A stretch of 64,000 nucleotides of DNA, from assembly GCA_044361595.1 (NCBI GenBank), contig JBIKIN010000010.1:1-64000 (forward strand). Direction: 5' to 3'. Each line of letters opens with the position of its first letter. Position 1 is the stretch's first letter. The notes under the pieces were generated by a model. The model did no database searches and had not been told where the DNA came from. It saw only the letters and a list, made by a program, of their open reading frames with translations. Shown in pieces: positions 1 to 7,912 of the stretch. Made by a program: the position numbers and the translations under genes. The stretch comes from Pseudopedobacter sp044361595 (lineage in GTDB: Bacteria > Bacteroidota > Bacteroidia > Sphingobacteriales > Sphingobacteriaceae).

Positions 1-59
1 TCATTTAAACTTTAAATATTGAATAAATAAGATGAAACATAAAAATATATGCATAAAAA

Positions 60-82
60 AACCCTTACTTTAGGTAAGGGTT
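60..82 (-). terminator. Intrinsic terminator after rplQ
   Basis: A perfect 9-bp stem (arms AACCCTTAC and GTAAGGGTT) with a 5-base loop lies 27 bases past the rplQ stop. On the minus strand it is followed by six T residues (plus positions 59-54). It closes the ribosomal operon. The plus-strand side also has a T-rich tail, so it may work in both directions. Confidence 0.85.
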
Positions 83-109
83 CTTTTATTACAAGTAAAC
101 TAAATAATA

Positions 110-631
110 TTATTCAGCTGATTTGTTTTCATCTGAATCATCAGTAGTTTCTTCGGTAACAGCTGAAGATTCTTTAGCATCTTCTACAACAGGAGCATCA
201 TCAGACTTTTTAGCTTTGGTACCTCTTCTACGAGTTGATTTCTTCTCTACAACTACATCTTTACTGTAAGTAGTGTTAAAGTCTACAAGCTCAATAAGTG
301 CCATTTCAGCATTATCACCTAAACGATTTTCTAATTTAACGATTCTAGTGTATCCTCCTGGACGATTAGCTACTTTTTCAGCAACTTCTCTAAACAAGGT
401 AGTAACTACTTCTTTATTTTGTAAATAAGCAAAAACTGTTCTACGTGAATGTGTAGTATCATTTTTTGATTTTGTTATCAAAGGCTCAACGTAAACTCTT
501 AAAGCTTTAGCTTTGGCTAAAGTTGTAGTGATACGCTTGTGCTCTATTAAAGAAGAAGCCATGTTAGCTAACATAGATTTTCTGTGAGCAGTTTTACGAC
601 CTAAGTGATTGAATTTTTTTCCGTGTCTCAT
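110..631 (-). CDS. rplQ: 50S ribosomal protein L17
   Basis: L17 binds 23S rRNA in the large subunit near the peptide exit tunnel. The N-terminus (MRHGKKFNHLGRKTAHR) is the family signature and the conserved core covers about residues 1-120. The 173-residue length exceeds the roughly 120-130 of many bacteria because of a low-complexity tail (about 128-173) that starts basic and becomes acidic. Such tails are common in Bacteroidota. It is the last gene of the operon, 75 bases after rpoA and before a strong terminator. The spacer upstream can fold (see 647-692). Confidence 0.98.
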   Translation of the reverse strand: MRHGKKFNHLGRKTAHRKSMLANMASSLIEHKRITTTLAKAKALRVYVEPLITKSKNDTTHSRRTVFAYLQNKEVVTTLFREVAEKVANRPGGYTRIVKLENRLGDNAEMALIELVDFNTTYSKDVVVEKKSTRRRGTKAKKSDDAPVVEDAKESSAVTEETTDDSDENKSAE

Positions 632-646
632 TACTATATTTAATTG

Positions 647-692
647 TGCATACCGTCAGCTCAAGCCACCATGGCGAACCGGGAATTATGCA
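647..692 (-). promoter_or_regulatory. Candidate structured RNA in the rpoA-rplQ spacer
   Basis: The 75-base spacer is unusually GC-rich for this genome. In the minus-strand RNA, TGCATA (692-687) pairs with TATGCA (652-647). Next inside, CCG (682-680) pairs with CGG (655-653), leaving a 4-base bulge on one side. A small inner hairpin pairs GCCA with TGGC (675-665). No T-run follows, so it is not an obvious terminator. It could be a translational control site or an RNA-processing site for L17; that role is inference. Confidence 0.4.
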
Positions 693-706
693 TCATTTTA
701 ACTTGT

Positions 707-1699
707 TTATTCTTCGTCTAATTTAAATTTAGACAAATTCATTCCAAAAGATAAACCCTTAGATTTAACTAATTCTTGGATTTCTGTTAATGATTTCTTT
801 CCAAAGTTTCTAAATTTCAACATATCAGCAACATCATAAGAAACCAATTCAGCTAATGATCTAATATCTGCAGCCTTTAAACAATTTAAAGCTCTAACAG
901 ATAAATCTAAATCAACTAATTCTGTTTTAAGAATCTTACGCATGTGTAATACTTCTTCATCAACTTCTTTAGTTTCTTCTTTAGCTTGAGATTCTAATAC
1001 TAAATTCTCATCAGAGAATAACATAAAATGTTGAATCAAAATCTTAGCAGCTTCTTTTAAAGCCTCTTCTGGGTGTATAGATCCGTCTGTGCTAATCTCT
1101 AAAATAAGCTTCTCGTAATCCGTTTTTTGTTCCACCCTAAAGTTTTCAATAGTATATTTAACATTCTTAATTGGAGTGTAAATTGAATCTATTGAAATAA
1201 CACCTACCGGGGAGTCAGCATTTTTATTTTCTTCTGCAGCAATATAACCTCTACCCTTATTAATAGTTAATTCTATTTCAAGAGTTACAGAGCTTTCCAT
1301 GTTACAAACAACAAAATCAGGATTTAAAACCTCAAAATTGTTAGAAAACTTGGTAATATCACCAGCCTTAAAAGACTCTTGACCACTAATAATTACAAAT
1401 ATTTTCTCAGAATCACCAGAGTCACCAGTTTTTTTAAATCTGATTTGCTTTAAATTTAGGATAATATCTACTACGTCTTCCGCAACACCTTTGATGGTTG
1501 AAAACTCATGTGAAACTCCTGAAAAACGAACAGAAGTAATTGCATAACCTTCTAAAGAAGAAAGTAATATTCTTCTTAAAGCGTTACCTATAGTCACACC
1601 AAACCCAGGTTCCAATGGACGAAATTCAAACGTACCATCGAAATCAGTAGATTTCTGCATGATAACTTTATCGGGTCTCTGAAATGCTAAAATTGTCAT
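707..1699 (-). CDS. rpoA: DNA-directed RNA polymerase subunit alpha
   Basis: RpoA is the dimeric alpha subunit that nucleates RNA polymerase assembly. The 330 residues have the usual two-part layout: an N-terminal assembly domain (about 20-235, with FRPLEPGFGVTIGNALRRIL) and a C-terminal domain (about 255-325) with a helix-hairpin-helix region around FRNFGKKSLTEI that contacts DNA and activators. Length is normal. It sits between rpsD and rplQ as in most bacteria. The rpsD-rpoA spacer holds a terminator-like hairpin, so its expression may be partly uncoupled from upstream genes. Confidence 0.98.
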   Translation of the reverse strand: MTILAFQRPDKVIMQKSTDFDGTFEFRPLEPGFGVTIGNALRRILLSSLEGYAITSVRFSGVSHEFSTIKGVAEDVVDIILNLKQIRFKKTGDSGDSEKIFVIISGQESFKAGDITKFSNNFEVLNPDFVVCNMESSVTLEIELTINKGRGYIAAEENKNADSPVGVISIDSIYTPIKNVKYTIENFRVEQKTDYEKLILEISTDGSIHPEEALKEAAKILIQHFMLFSDENLVLESQAKEETKEVDEEVLHMRKILKTELVDLDLSVRALNCLKAADIRSLAELVSYDVADMLKFRNFGKKSLTEIQELVKSKGLSFGMNLSKFKLDEE

Positions 1700-1733
1700 T
1701 TATTTTGCCTTTTGTTTATCGTTAATATGATAA

Positions 1734-1774
1734 TAAAAAAATAATTGCCAGTTGTTTGAAAACTGACAATTATT
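1734..1774 (-). terminator. Terminator-like hairpin (attenuator) between rpsD and rpoA
   Basis: On the minus strand a 14-bp stem with a single C/A mismatch (plus-strand arms 1740-1753 and 1761-1774, 7-base loop) is followed at once by a run of T (plus A run 1734-1740). This has the form of an intrinsic terminator, yet it lies inside the operon, 41 bases before rpoA. A partial terminator that lowers rpoA relative to ribosomal genes is the simplest reading; the function is inferred. Confidence 0.6.
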
Positions 1775-1783
1775 AATCTTATG

Positions 1784-2392
1784 TTATTTAGAATATAACT
1801 CGACGATTAGGTTTTCCTTAATATTTTCAGGAATACTTTCACGTTCTGGGTATTGTAAAAACTTACCCGTTAATTCTTTTGCATCCCACTCTAACCAATT
1901 GTATTTGTTAATCATACGACCAGCAACAGAGTGAGATATAGTTTCTAATGTTTTGGATTTTTCTCTTACTTGTACGATATCTCCGGCTCTTAATGTATAA
2001 GAAGGAATATTTACTACTTCACCGTTAACTAAAATGTGACGGTGAGAAACAAGCTGACGAGCACCTGATCTAGTAGGTGCAATACCTAAACGGTAAACAG
2101 CATTATCTAACCTAGCTTCTAATAATTGTAATAAAACTGTACCAGTAATACCTTCTTTAGAGGAAGCCTTTTTAAATAAGTTAGAAAATTGTTTTTCCAA
2201 CACACCATAAGTGTACTTAACTTTTTGCTTTTCTTGAAGTTGAGTAGCATATTCTGATTGCTTACCTCTTCTTTTTGAAGCACCGTGTTGACCGGGAGGA
2301 TAGTTTTTTCTATCTAAAGCCTTATCAGGACCAAAAATTGGTTCTCTGAATTTACGGGCAATTTTTGATTTTGGACCTGTATATCTTGCCAT
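1784..2392 (-). CDS. rpsD: 30S ribosomal protein S4
   Basis: S4 is a primary 16S rRNA binder that starts 30S body assembly, and in many bacteria it represses its own operon. The 202-residue protein starts MARYTGPKSKIARKFREP and carries the S4 RNA-binding domain at about 93-155 (LEARLDNAVYRLGIAPTRSG). It has no cysteine, so it is the zinc-free form. It lies 63 bases after rpsK; that spacer contains a short hairpin (TTCCAA/TTGGAA) that may be an S4 leader target, but this is weakly supported. Confidence 0.98.
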   Translation of the reverse strand: MARYTGPKSKIARKFREPIFGPDKALDRKNYPPGQHGASKRRGKQSEYATQLQEKQKVKYTYGVLEKQFSNLFKKASSKEGITGTVLLQLLEARLDNAVYRLGIAPTRSGARQLVSHRHILVNGEVVNIPSYTLRAGDIVQVREKSKTLETISHSVAGRMINKYNWLEWDAKELTGKFLQYPERESIPENIKENLIVELYSK

Positions 2393-2455
2393 TTTGTTTG
2401 TTTTAAAGTATCATTCCAACTTAATTGGAAGAATCTTATCTTTAAAAATAATTAA

Positions 2456-2845
2456 TTAAACTCTTCTTCTCTTTGGTGGACGACATCCGTTGTGAGGCAA
2501 TGGAGTAATATCTTTAATAGTTGTTACTTCTAAACCTGCATTTTGTAAAGTACGAATAGCCGACTCGCGACCAGAACCTGGACCTTTAACAAAAACTTCA
2601 ACCTTACGTAAACCCAAATCATGAGCTGTTTTACCACAATCTATGGCAGCTTGAGAAGCTGCATAGGGAGTATTCTTTTTTGAACCCTTAAAACCTTGCT
2701 TTCCAGCAGAAGACCAAGATATTGTTTGACCTTGATTGTTTGTAAGGGTTATGATGATATTATTAAAAGTAGCATTAATGTGTGCTTGTCCTACGGACTC
2801 AACAACAACGATACGCTTTTTAGTAATTTTCTTAGACTTAGCCAT
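2456..2845 (-). CDS. rpsK: 30S ribosomal protein S11
   Basis: S11 sits on the 30S platform near the mRNA exit and helps form the Shine-Dalgarno cleft. The 129-residue product has the family core (VGQAHINATFNNIIITLTN) and the standard end NGCRPPKRRRV. Length is typical. It is separated from rpsM by 15 bases and precedes rpsD, the normal alpha-operon order. Confidence 0.98.
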   Translation of the reverse strand: MAKSKKITKKRIVVVESVGQAHINATFNNIIITLTNNQGQTISWSSAGKQGFKGSKKNTPYAASQAAIDCGKTAHDLGLRKVEVFVKGPGSGRESAIRTLQNAGLEVTTIKDITPLPHNGCRPPKRRRV

Positions 2846-2860
2846 CTCTTAAATCAATTA

Positions 2861-3238
2861 TTATTTAGTAGCCTTTTTCTTATTAGCAACAGTTTTTCTC
2901 TTTCCTTTACGGGTACGAGAATTGTTTTTTGTTCTCTGACCACGTAATGGTAATCCTTTTCTGTGTCTTAAACCTCTGTAACATCCAATATCCATTAAAC
3001 GCTTAATGTTTAATTGAACTTCTGAACGAAGTTGACCTTCAACCTTAATTGAGTCATTGATGATGTTACGGATTGCTGTTAATTCTTCATCGGTCCAATC
3101 TTGAACTTTTTTATCAACGCTAATTTCAGCTTGCGCTAAAATTGATTGAGCAGTACTTCTGCCAATTCCGAAGATGTAAGTAAGGCCGATCTCTCCTCTT
3201 TTGTTTTTTGGTAAATCAATACCTGCTATCCTTGCCAT
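2861..3238 (-). CDS. rpsM: 30S ribosomal protein S13
   Basis: S13 lies at the 30S head and contacts tRNA and the large subunit. The 125-residue product begins MARIAGIDLPKNKRGEIGL and shows the helix-two-turns-helix region and the conserved GCYRGLRHRKGLPLRGQRT segment. A Lys-rich tail (about 108-125) reaches toward the P site in the family. It follows rpmJ after 24 bases. Confidence 0.98.
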   Translation of the reverse strand: MARIAGIDLPKNKRGEIGLTYIFGIGRSTAQSILAQAEISVDKKVQDWTDEELTAIRNIINDSIKVEGQLRSEVQLNIKRLMDIGCYRGLRHRKGLPLRGQRTKNNSRTRKGKRKTVANKKKATK

Positions 3239-3262
3239 TTAATATTTATTGATTTTTTAAAA

Positions 3263-3379
3263 TTAACCTTGACGCTGCTTAAACTTTGGATTCTTTTTGT
3301 TAATCACGTATAATTTTCCTTTTCTACGGATCACCTTGCAATCAGCGCTGCGTTTTTTAATGGATGCTCTAACTTTCAT
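3263..3379 (-). CDS. rpmJ: 50S ribosomal protein L36, zinc-free form
   Basis: This 38-codon gene starts at 3379 and stops at 3263, in the gap between infA and rpsM. The product begins MKVRASIKKRSADCKV and ends PKFKQRQG, which is diagnostic for L36. In the usual zinc-ribbon form the ligands are Cys11, Cys14, Cys27 and His33. Here they are Ser11, Cys14, Asn27 and Phe33, so only one ligand survives and the protein should not bind zinc. The reading frame is intact and spacing to infA is 1 base. Confidence in identity is very high. Confidence 0.96.
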   Translation of the reverse strand: MKVRASIKKRSADCKVIRRKGKLYVINKKNPKFKQRQG

Positions 3380-3380
3380 T

Positions 3381-3599
3381 TTATTTATACCTATAAGTTA
3401 TTCTACCTTTTGTAAGATCATAAGGAGACATCTCCAATTTCACTCTATCACCTGGTAATATTTTAATATAATGCATTCTCATTTTACCAGATATATGGGC
3501 GATAATCTCATGACCATTCTCTAACTCAACACGGAACATCGCATTTGACAATGCTTCTTTTATTACTCCGTCTTGCTCAATAGAGGACTGTTTTGCCAT
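3381..3599 (-). CDS. infA: Translation initiation factor IF-1
   Basis: IF-1 occupies the 30S A site during initiation. The 72-residue protein is one S1-like OB fold (AKQSSIEQDGVIKEALSNAM... ending RGRITYRYK), exactly the usual length. It lies between map and rpmJ, the standard Bacteroidota order. A TAnnTTTG element 45 bases upstream suggests its own promoter in addition to operon read-through. Confidence 0.98.
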   Translation of the reverse strand: MAKQSSIEQDGVIKEALSNAMFRVELENGHEIIAHISGKMRMHYIKILPGDRVKLEMSPYDLTKGRITYRYK

Positions 3600-3644
3600 A
3601 TTTCTTTGATTTTTACCTAATTAACACCGCCTTAAGCGGGGTTG

Positions 3645-3652
3645 CAAAATTA
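3645..3652 (-). promoter_or_regulatory. Possible internal promoter for infA
   Basis: In the 72-base map-infA spacer the minus strand reads TAATTTTG, a full match to the Bacteroidota -7 box TAnnTTTG. No TTTG is found at the usual 19-21 base distance upstream, so support is partial. The predicted leader is about 40 bases and includes a short GC stem (CCGC/GCGG, about 3628-3640). Confidence 0.4.
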
Positions 3653-3671
3653 AGCAAATATTTTTAATATT

Positions 3672-4457
3672 TTAAACTTTATTTAAAACTTCTTCAATGT
3701 ATTCAAAAGTTGACAGAATATCTGCTTTACCTTTCATAATTGCTACGGTGTGTTCAAAATGAGCTGAGTATTTTTTATCAACTGTAGAAACAGTCCACCC
3801 ATCATCCCAAAACTTAACACCAGCTTTTCCTGCATTAATCATAGGTTCAATAGCTATAACCATTCCCTCTTCTAACTTAATGCCCGAACCACGCTTACCA
3901 TAATTAGGAACCTCAGGCTTTTCATGAAGTTTGGTGCCTACACCATGCCCAACTAATTCCCTTACTACACCAAATCCATTCCGTTCGGCATGAAACTGTA
4001 TAGCATATCCAACATCACCTATCCTATTTCCTGCAACCGCTTTTTCAATACCTAAATACAAAGACTCTTTAGTCACTTTTAAAAGCTTTTCATTCTCTTC
4101 ACTTATTTCACCTATTCCATAAGTATAGGCAGAATCACCGTAATAGCCATTCATTAATACACCACAATCAACAGACAGAATATCTCCATCCAATAGTTGA
4201 TAGTTACTTGGAAATCCATGAACTACTTGGTCATTGAGACTAATACATAGTGAAGCAGGAAAACCATTAAAATTAAGAAATGCTGGAACTCCACCCGAAT
4301 CTCTTATATACTCCTCGGCTACTTTATCTAGTGACTTAGTAGTAACGCCTGGGGCAATTATCTTAGCGACCTCTGCATGTGCTTTACCTACTAAAAGAGA
4401 ACTAGCTCTTATTAGTTCGATTTGCTCTGCATTCTTAAAAACTATCTTATTAGACAT
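3672..4457 (-). CDS. map: Type I methionine aminopeptidase
   Basis: Map removes the initiator methionine from nascent proteins with a dinuclear metal centre. All five metal ligands are visible and fall at the same numbers as in E. coli: Asp97, Asp108, His171, Glu204 and Glu235; the substrate-contacting His80 and His178 are also there. The 261-residue length is typical for type I. It lies between secY (8-base gap) and infA, as usual in Bacteroidota, where adk is missing from this position. Confidence 0.98.
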   Translation of the reverse strand: MSNKIVFKNAEQIELIRASSLLVGKAHAEVAKIIAPGVTTKSLDKVAEEYIRDSGGVPAFLNFNGFPASLCISLNDQVVHGFPSNYQLLDGDILSVDCGVLMNGYYGDSAYTYGIGEISEENEKLLKVTKESLYLGIEKAVAGNRIGDVGYAIQFHAERNGFGVVRELVGHGVGTKLHEKPEVPNYGKRGSGIKLEEGMVIAIEPMINAGKAGVKFWDDGWTVSTVDKKYSAHFEHTVAIMKGKADILSTFEYIEEVLNKV

Positions 4458-4465
4458 TAACTAAT

Positions 4466-5800
4466 CTAAATGACAGTTCCAGTATCTGCTGAAGCCATAG
4501 CATTACGACCTTTTATTCTTCCAGTCTTCATTAATCCATCATAATGACGCATTAATAAATGACTCTCTACCTGTTGTAATGTATCTAAAACTACAGCTAC
4601 AAGAATTAATAAAGATGTACCTCCAAAGAAATGCGCAAATTGAGAGTTAACACCCGCAATAATAGCAAAAGATGGTAGTATAGCAATTATAGCTAAGAAA
4701 ATAGACCCTGGAAAAGTAATTTTAGAAATAACACCATCTATAAAATCTGCAGTTGTTTTTCCAGGCTTGATACCAGGTACAAATCCACCATTCTTCTTCA
4801 TATCGTCTGCCATTTGATTAGGATTAATCGTAATAGCAGTATAAAAGAAGGTAAACAGCATAATTAGAACCCCAAAAGTAATATTATAAGCTAATGAAGT
4901 ATAATCACTAAAAGAAGCTAATAAAGGAGATTGTGCGCTTGGGAAAAACTGGCCAATTGTAGATGGAACAAACATAATTGCTTGAGCAAATATGATAGGC
5001 ATAACACCAGCCGCATTTAACTTAAGCGGAATATATTGTCTAACTCCGCCATATTGCTTGTTACCAACAATTTTTTTAGCGTATTGAACAGGAACCTTTC
5101 TTGTACCTTGAATTACTAAAACTGTAAAAACTACTACGGCAAATAATGCAACAAACTCAATAAAGAAGGCAATTAAACCTCCAGAACCATCCTTACGACT
5201 CACAAACTCCGCTCCTATACCATAAGGTAATTGGGCAATAATCCCTACCATAATTAATATAGAAATACCGTTACCAATACCTTTATCGGTTATTTTTTCG
5301 CCCATCCACATTACAAACATCGTACCTGCAGTTAAAATAACCATAGACGAAATTGTAAATAAAGGATCAGAGAATAATCTTGCCTCGGGTGCAATTTGAG
5401 ATTTCACATACCCAATTGCTTGTAAAGCTGTAATGGCAATAGTTAGGTATCTAGTAATTTGTGTAATCTTTTTTCTACCACTTTCACCTTCCTTTTGCAT
5501 CTTTTGAAAATACGGTACCGCAATTCCTAAAAGTTGAACAACAATGGAGGCAGAAATGTAGGGCATTACACCTAACGCAAAAATAGATGCTCTAGAGAAA
5601 GATCCCCCAGCAAACATATTTAACAAACCTAAAAGTCCTTCTTTAGCATCTTGATTATCAAGAGATGCAGGATCTACGCCAGGTAGAACAATAAATGAAC
5701 CTATTCTATATACTAAAAGAATTAAGAGTGTGTATAAAATACGCACTCTCAATTCCTCAATCTTCCAAATATTGGATAAAGTTGTAAAAAGCTTCTTCAT
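4466..5800 (-). CDS. secY: Protein translocase subunit SecY
   Basis: SecY is the channel of the Sec translocon in the inner membrane. The 444 residues contain about ten hydrophobic helices, the N-terminal helix and plug region (LLILLVYRIGSFIVLPGVD), and the conserved MPYISASIVVQLL segment. Length is standard. It lies after rplO (8-base gap), as in the classic spc operon, and before map. Confidence 0.98.
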   Translation of the reverse strand: MKKLFTTLSNIWKIEELRVRILYTLLILLVYRIGSFIVLPGVDPASLDNQDAKEGLLGLLNMFAGGSFSRASIFALGVMPYISASIVVQLLGIAVPYFQKMQKEGESGRKKITQITRYLTIAITALQAIGYVKSQIAPEARLFSDPLFTISSMVILTAGTMFVMWMGEKITDKGIGNGISILIMVGIIAQLPYGIGAEFVSRKDGSGGLIAFFIEFVALFAVVVFTVLVIQGTRKVPVQYAKKIVGNKQYGGVRQYIPLKLNAAGVMPIIFAQAIMFVPSTIGQFFPSAQSPLLASFSDYTSLAYNITFGVLIMLFTFFYTAITINPNQMADDMKKNGGFVPGIKPGKTTADFIDGVISKITFPGSIFLAIIAILPSFAIIAGVNSQFAHFFGGTSLLILVAVVLDTLQQVESHLLMRHYDGLMKTGRIKGRNAMASADTGTVI

Positions 5801-5808
5801 TAAAATGA

Positions 5809-6255
5809 TTATAATTTTTCTACAGAACCACCTAAAGCCTCAATAGCTTTTTGTGCTGTAGCAGTAAATGCATGAGCCTTAACGTCTAATTTAACTTTGA
5901 TTTCACCTCTTCCCATGATTTTAACTAAATCATTTTTAGAAACTAAACCATGTGCTTTTAAAGCATCTAAATCGATTAAACTTAGGCTAAATTTTTCAGC
6001 AATTGCATTTAATACATCTAGGTTAACGCCTACGTATTCTACTCTGTTAGGATTTTTAAATCCAACCTTAGGAACACGACGTTGTAAAGGCATTTGACCA
6101 CCTTCAAAACCTACCTTTGACTTGTATCCAGAACGTGAGCCAGCACCTTTGTGACCGCGTGTTGATGTTCCACCACGTCCAGAACCAGTACCACGACCGA
6201 TTCTTTTTCTATTTTTTGTTGAACCTTCTGCAGGTTTTAAATTACTTAAATTCAT
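5809..6255 (-). CDS. rplO: 50S ribosomal protein L15
   Basis: L15 is a late-assembly large-subunit protein with an extended Gly/Arg-rich N-terminal arm (about 12-55: RKRIGRGTGSGRGGTS) that threads into 23S rRNA, followed by a globular domain. The 148-residue length fits. Position between rpmD and secY is conserved. Confidence 0.98.
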   Translation of the reverse strand: MNLSNLKPAEGSTKNRKRIGRGTGSGRGGTSTRGHKGAGSRSGYKSKVGFEGGQMPLQRRVPKVGFKNPNRVEYVGVNLDVLNAIAEKFSLSLIDLDALKAHGLVSKNDLVKIMGRGEIKVKLDVKAHAFTATAQKAIEALGGSVEKL

Positions 6256-6260
6256 GGTAA

Positions 6261-6440
6261 TTATATTTTTTCTATGGCTACCAAATGATTTACTTTTTTC
6301 ACCATTCCAATAATTGCCGGATTAGCTTCTACCTCAACGCTCTGGCTGATTTTATTCAAACCTAACGCTTGCATAGTCTTTTTTTGGCGTTCACTTCTAT
6401 CGATAACGCTCTTAATCTGGGTGATTTTTATCTTAGCCAT
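6261..6440 (-). CDS. rpmD: 50S ribosomal protein L30
   Basis: A 59-codon gene in the gap between rpsE and rplO, starting at 6440 and stopping at 6261. The product begins MAKIKITQIKSVIDRSERQK and contains the family pattern of a QALGL turn followed by VGMVxKV-like PAIIGMVKKVNHLV. Length and position (rpsE-rpmD-rplO) are exactly as in other bacteria. The gaps to its neighbours are 4 and 5 bases. Confidence 0.96.
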   Translation of the reverse strand: MAKIKITQIKSVIDRSERQKKTMQALGLNKISQSVEVEANPAIIGMVKKVNHLVAIEKI

Positions 6441-6444
6441 TTTC

Positions 6445-6963
6445 TTAACCGTTAAAAACTTTACTTAATGAAACACCTCTGTTTTGTGCTACTGTGTATG
6501 CATCTCTCAATTTAGCTAAAGCAGATATTGTAGCTTTAACCACGTTGTGAGGATTTGATGAACCTTTAGATTTTGCAAGTACATTATGTATACCCGCAGA
6601 TTCTAAAACAGCTCTCATCGCACCACCTGCAATAACTCCAGTACCATTTGCAGCAGGTTTTAGGAACACAAAACCACCAGAAAATTTACCAATTTGCTCG
6701 TGAGGAATAGTGTTATTGATAATAGGAACTTTAACTAAGTTCTTTTTAGCATCATCGATACCTTTAGCAATAGCCTCAGTAACCTCTTTAGCTTTTCCTA
6801 AACCGTAGCCTACAACACCATTTTCATCACCCACTACCACAATAGCAGAGAAACTGAAAGTACGACCACCCTTAGTAACTTTAGCAACACGTTGGATGCT
6901 TACCAAACGATCTTTTAATTCAATCTCGTTTGCTTTTACTCTTTTTATATTTATAGTTGACAT
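6445..6963 (-). CDS. rpsE: 30S ribosomal protein S5
   Basis: S5 acts in decoding fidelity and mRNA helicase activity of the 30S subunit. The 172-residue protein contains the N-terminal double-stranded-RNA-binding-like domain (about 15-80, with GGRTFSFSAIVVVGDENGVVGYG) and the C-terminal domain (GTGVIAGGAMRAVLESAGI). Length is typical. It is cotranscribed between rplR and rpmD. Confidence 0.98.
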   Translation of the reverse strand: MSTINIKRVKANEIELKDRLVSIQRVAKVTKGGRTFSFSAIVVVGDENGVVGYGLGKAKEVTEAIAKGIDDAKKNLVKVPIINNTIPHEQIGKFSGGFVFLKPAANGTGVIAGGAMRAVLESAGIHNVLAKSKGSSNPHNVVKATISALAKLRDAYTVAQNRGVSLSKVFNG

Positions 6964-6977
6964 TTCTACTCCTAAAA

Positions 6978-7334
6978 TTAAAAGATTAAACCACCTTCAC
7001 GAGCACCTTCTGCCAAAGATTTAATTCGGCCATGGTACAAGTAACCATTTCTATCAAAAACAACTTCTTTAACTCCAGCAGCCATCGCTTTTTCAGCAAC
7101 TTTTTTACCAACTTCTTTAGACTGATCTATTTTAGTTCCTTTTGCACTGAAATCTTTTTCTAATGATGATGCTGCAACAATAGTTTTACCATCAAGATCG
7201 TTGATTATTTGAGCATATATTCCTTTGTTACTTCTGAAAACAGATAGACGAGGACGCTCTGTTGAACCAGTAATTCTTTTTCTGATTCCTTTTTTTATTT
7301 TATCCCTGCGGGATGATTTAGTTTTTCCTGCCAT
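6978..7334 (-). CDS. rplR: 50S ribosomal protein L18
   Basis: L18 binds 5S rRNA and attaches it to the large subunit. The 118-residue protein has a Lys/Arg-rich N-terminus (KSSRRDKIKKGIRKRI), the RPRLSVFRSNKGIYAQIIND core, and the standard end YHGRIKSLAEGAREGGLIF. Position between rplF and rpsE is conserved. Confidence 0.98.
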   Translation of the reverse strand: MAGKTKSSRRDKIKKGIRKRITGSTERPRLSVFRSNKGIYAQIINDLDGKTIVAASSLEKDFSAKGTKIDQSKEVGKKVAEKAMAAGVKEVVFDRNGYLYHGRIKSLAEGAREGGLIF

Positions 7335-7339
7335 GACAA

Positions 7340-7897
7340 TTATTTTTTAGATGCTGACTTACCTGCTTTTCTTCTCAACTGCTCGCCTACAAACTTGATA
7401 CCTTTACCTTTGTATGGCTCAGGAGCTCTTAATGAACGTATTTTAGCTGCAACTTGACCAAGCAATTGCTTATCAATTGATTCTAAAATAATTGTAGGAT
7501 TTTTACCTTTCTCCGCTGTTGTAGCAACTGTAATTTCTGGAGGTAATGCAAAAACAATATGATGAGAGTAACCTAGAACCAAATCTAAGGTATTACCTTG
7601 ATTAGTAGCTCTATAACCTACACCAACTAATTCTTGAACTGTTTTGTATCCTTCTGTAACACCCACAACCATATTATTGATTAAAGAACGATATAAACCA
7701 TGTAATGCTTTATGACGCTTTTGATCAGTTGGACGAGTTACTAATATTTGACCCTCTTCTTGCGATATATTAATATCACTATCAACTTGTTGACTTAATT
7801 CTCCTTTTGGACCTTTTACTGTTACAACATTATCAGCCGAAACTGTTAAAGTTACACCATTTGGAATCGAAATTGGAGCTTTACCTATTCTAGACAT
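7340..7897 (-). CDS. rplF: 50S ribosomal protein L6
   Basis: L6 lies near the GTPase-associated centre of the 50S subunit. The 185-residue protein has two tandem L6 folds and the signature PEPYKGKGIKF near the C-terminus (about residue 160). The start MSRIGKAPISIPNGV is typical. It follows rpsH by 15 bases and precedes rplR by 5. Confidence 0.98.
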   Translation of the reverse strand: MSRIGKAPISIPNGVTLTVSADNVVTVKGPKGELSQQVDSDINISQEEGQILVTRPTDQKRHKALHGLYRSLINNMVVGVTEGYKTVQELVGVGYRATNQGNTLDLVLGYSHHIVFALPPEITVATTAEKGKNPTIILESIDKQLLGQVAAKIRSLRAPEPYKGKGIKFVGEQLRRKAGKSASKK

Positions 7898-7912
7898 TTC
7901 TTTTTCCTCCTT

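Noticed and set aside
2414..2430. Hairpin TTCCAA/TTGGAA in the rpsK-rpsD spacer as an S4 control site
   Set aside because: Only 6 bp and AT-rich; too weak to list as a regulatory feature.
4234..4464. Plus-strand open frame of 76 codons over map
   Set aside because: Lies wholly opposite a well-supported gene with all active-site residues; a shadow frame.
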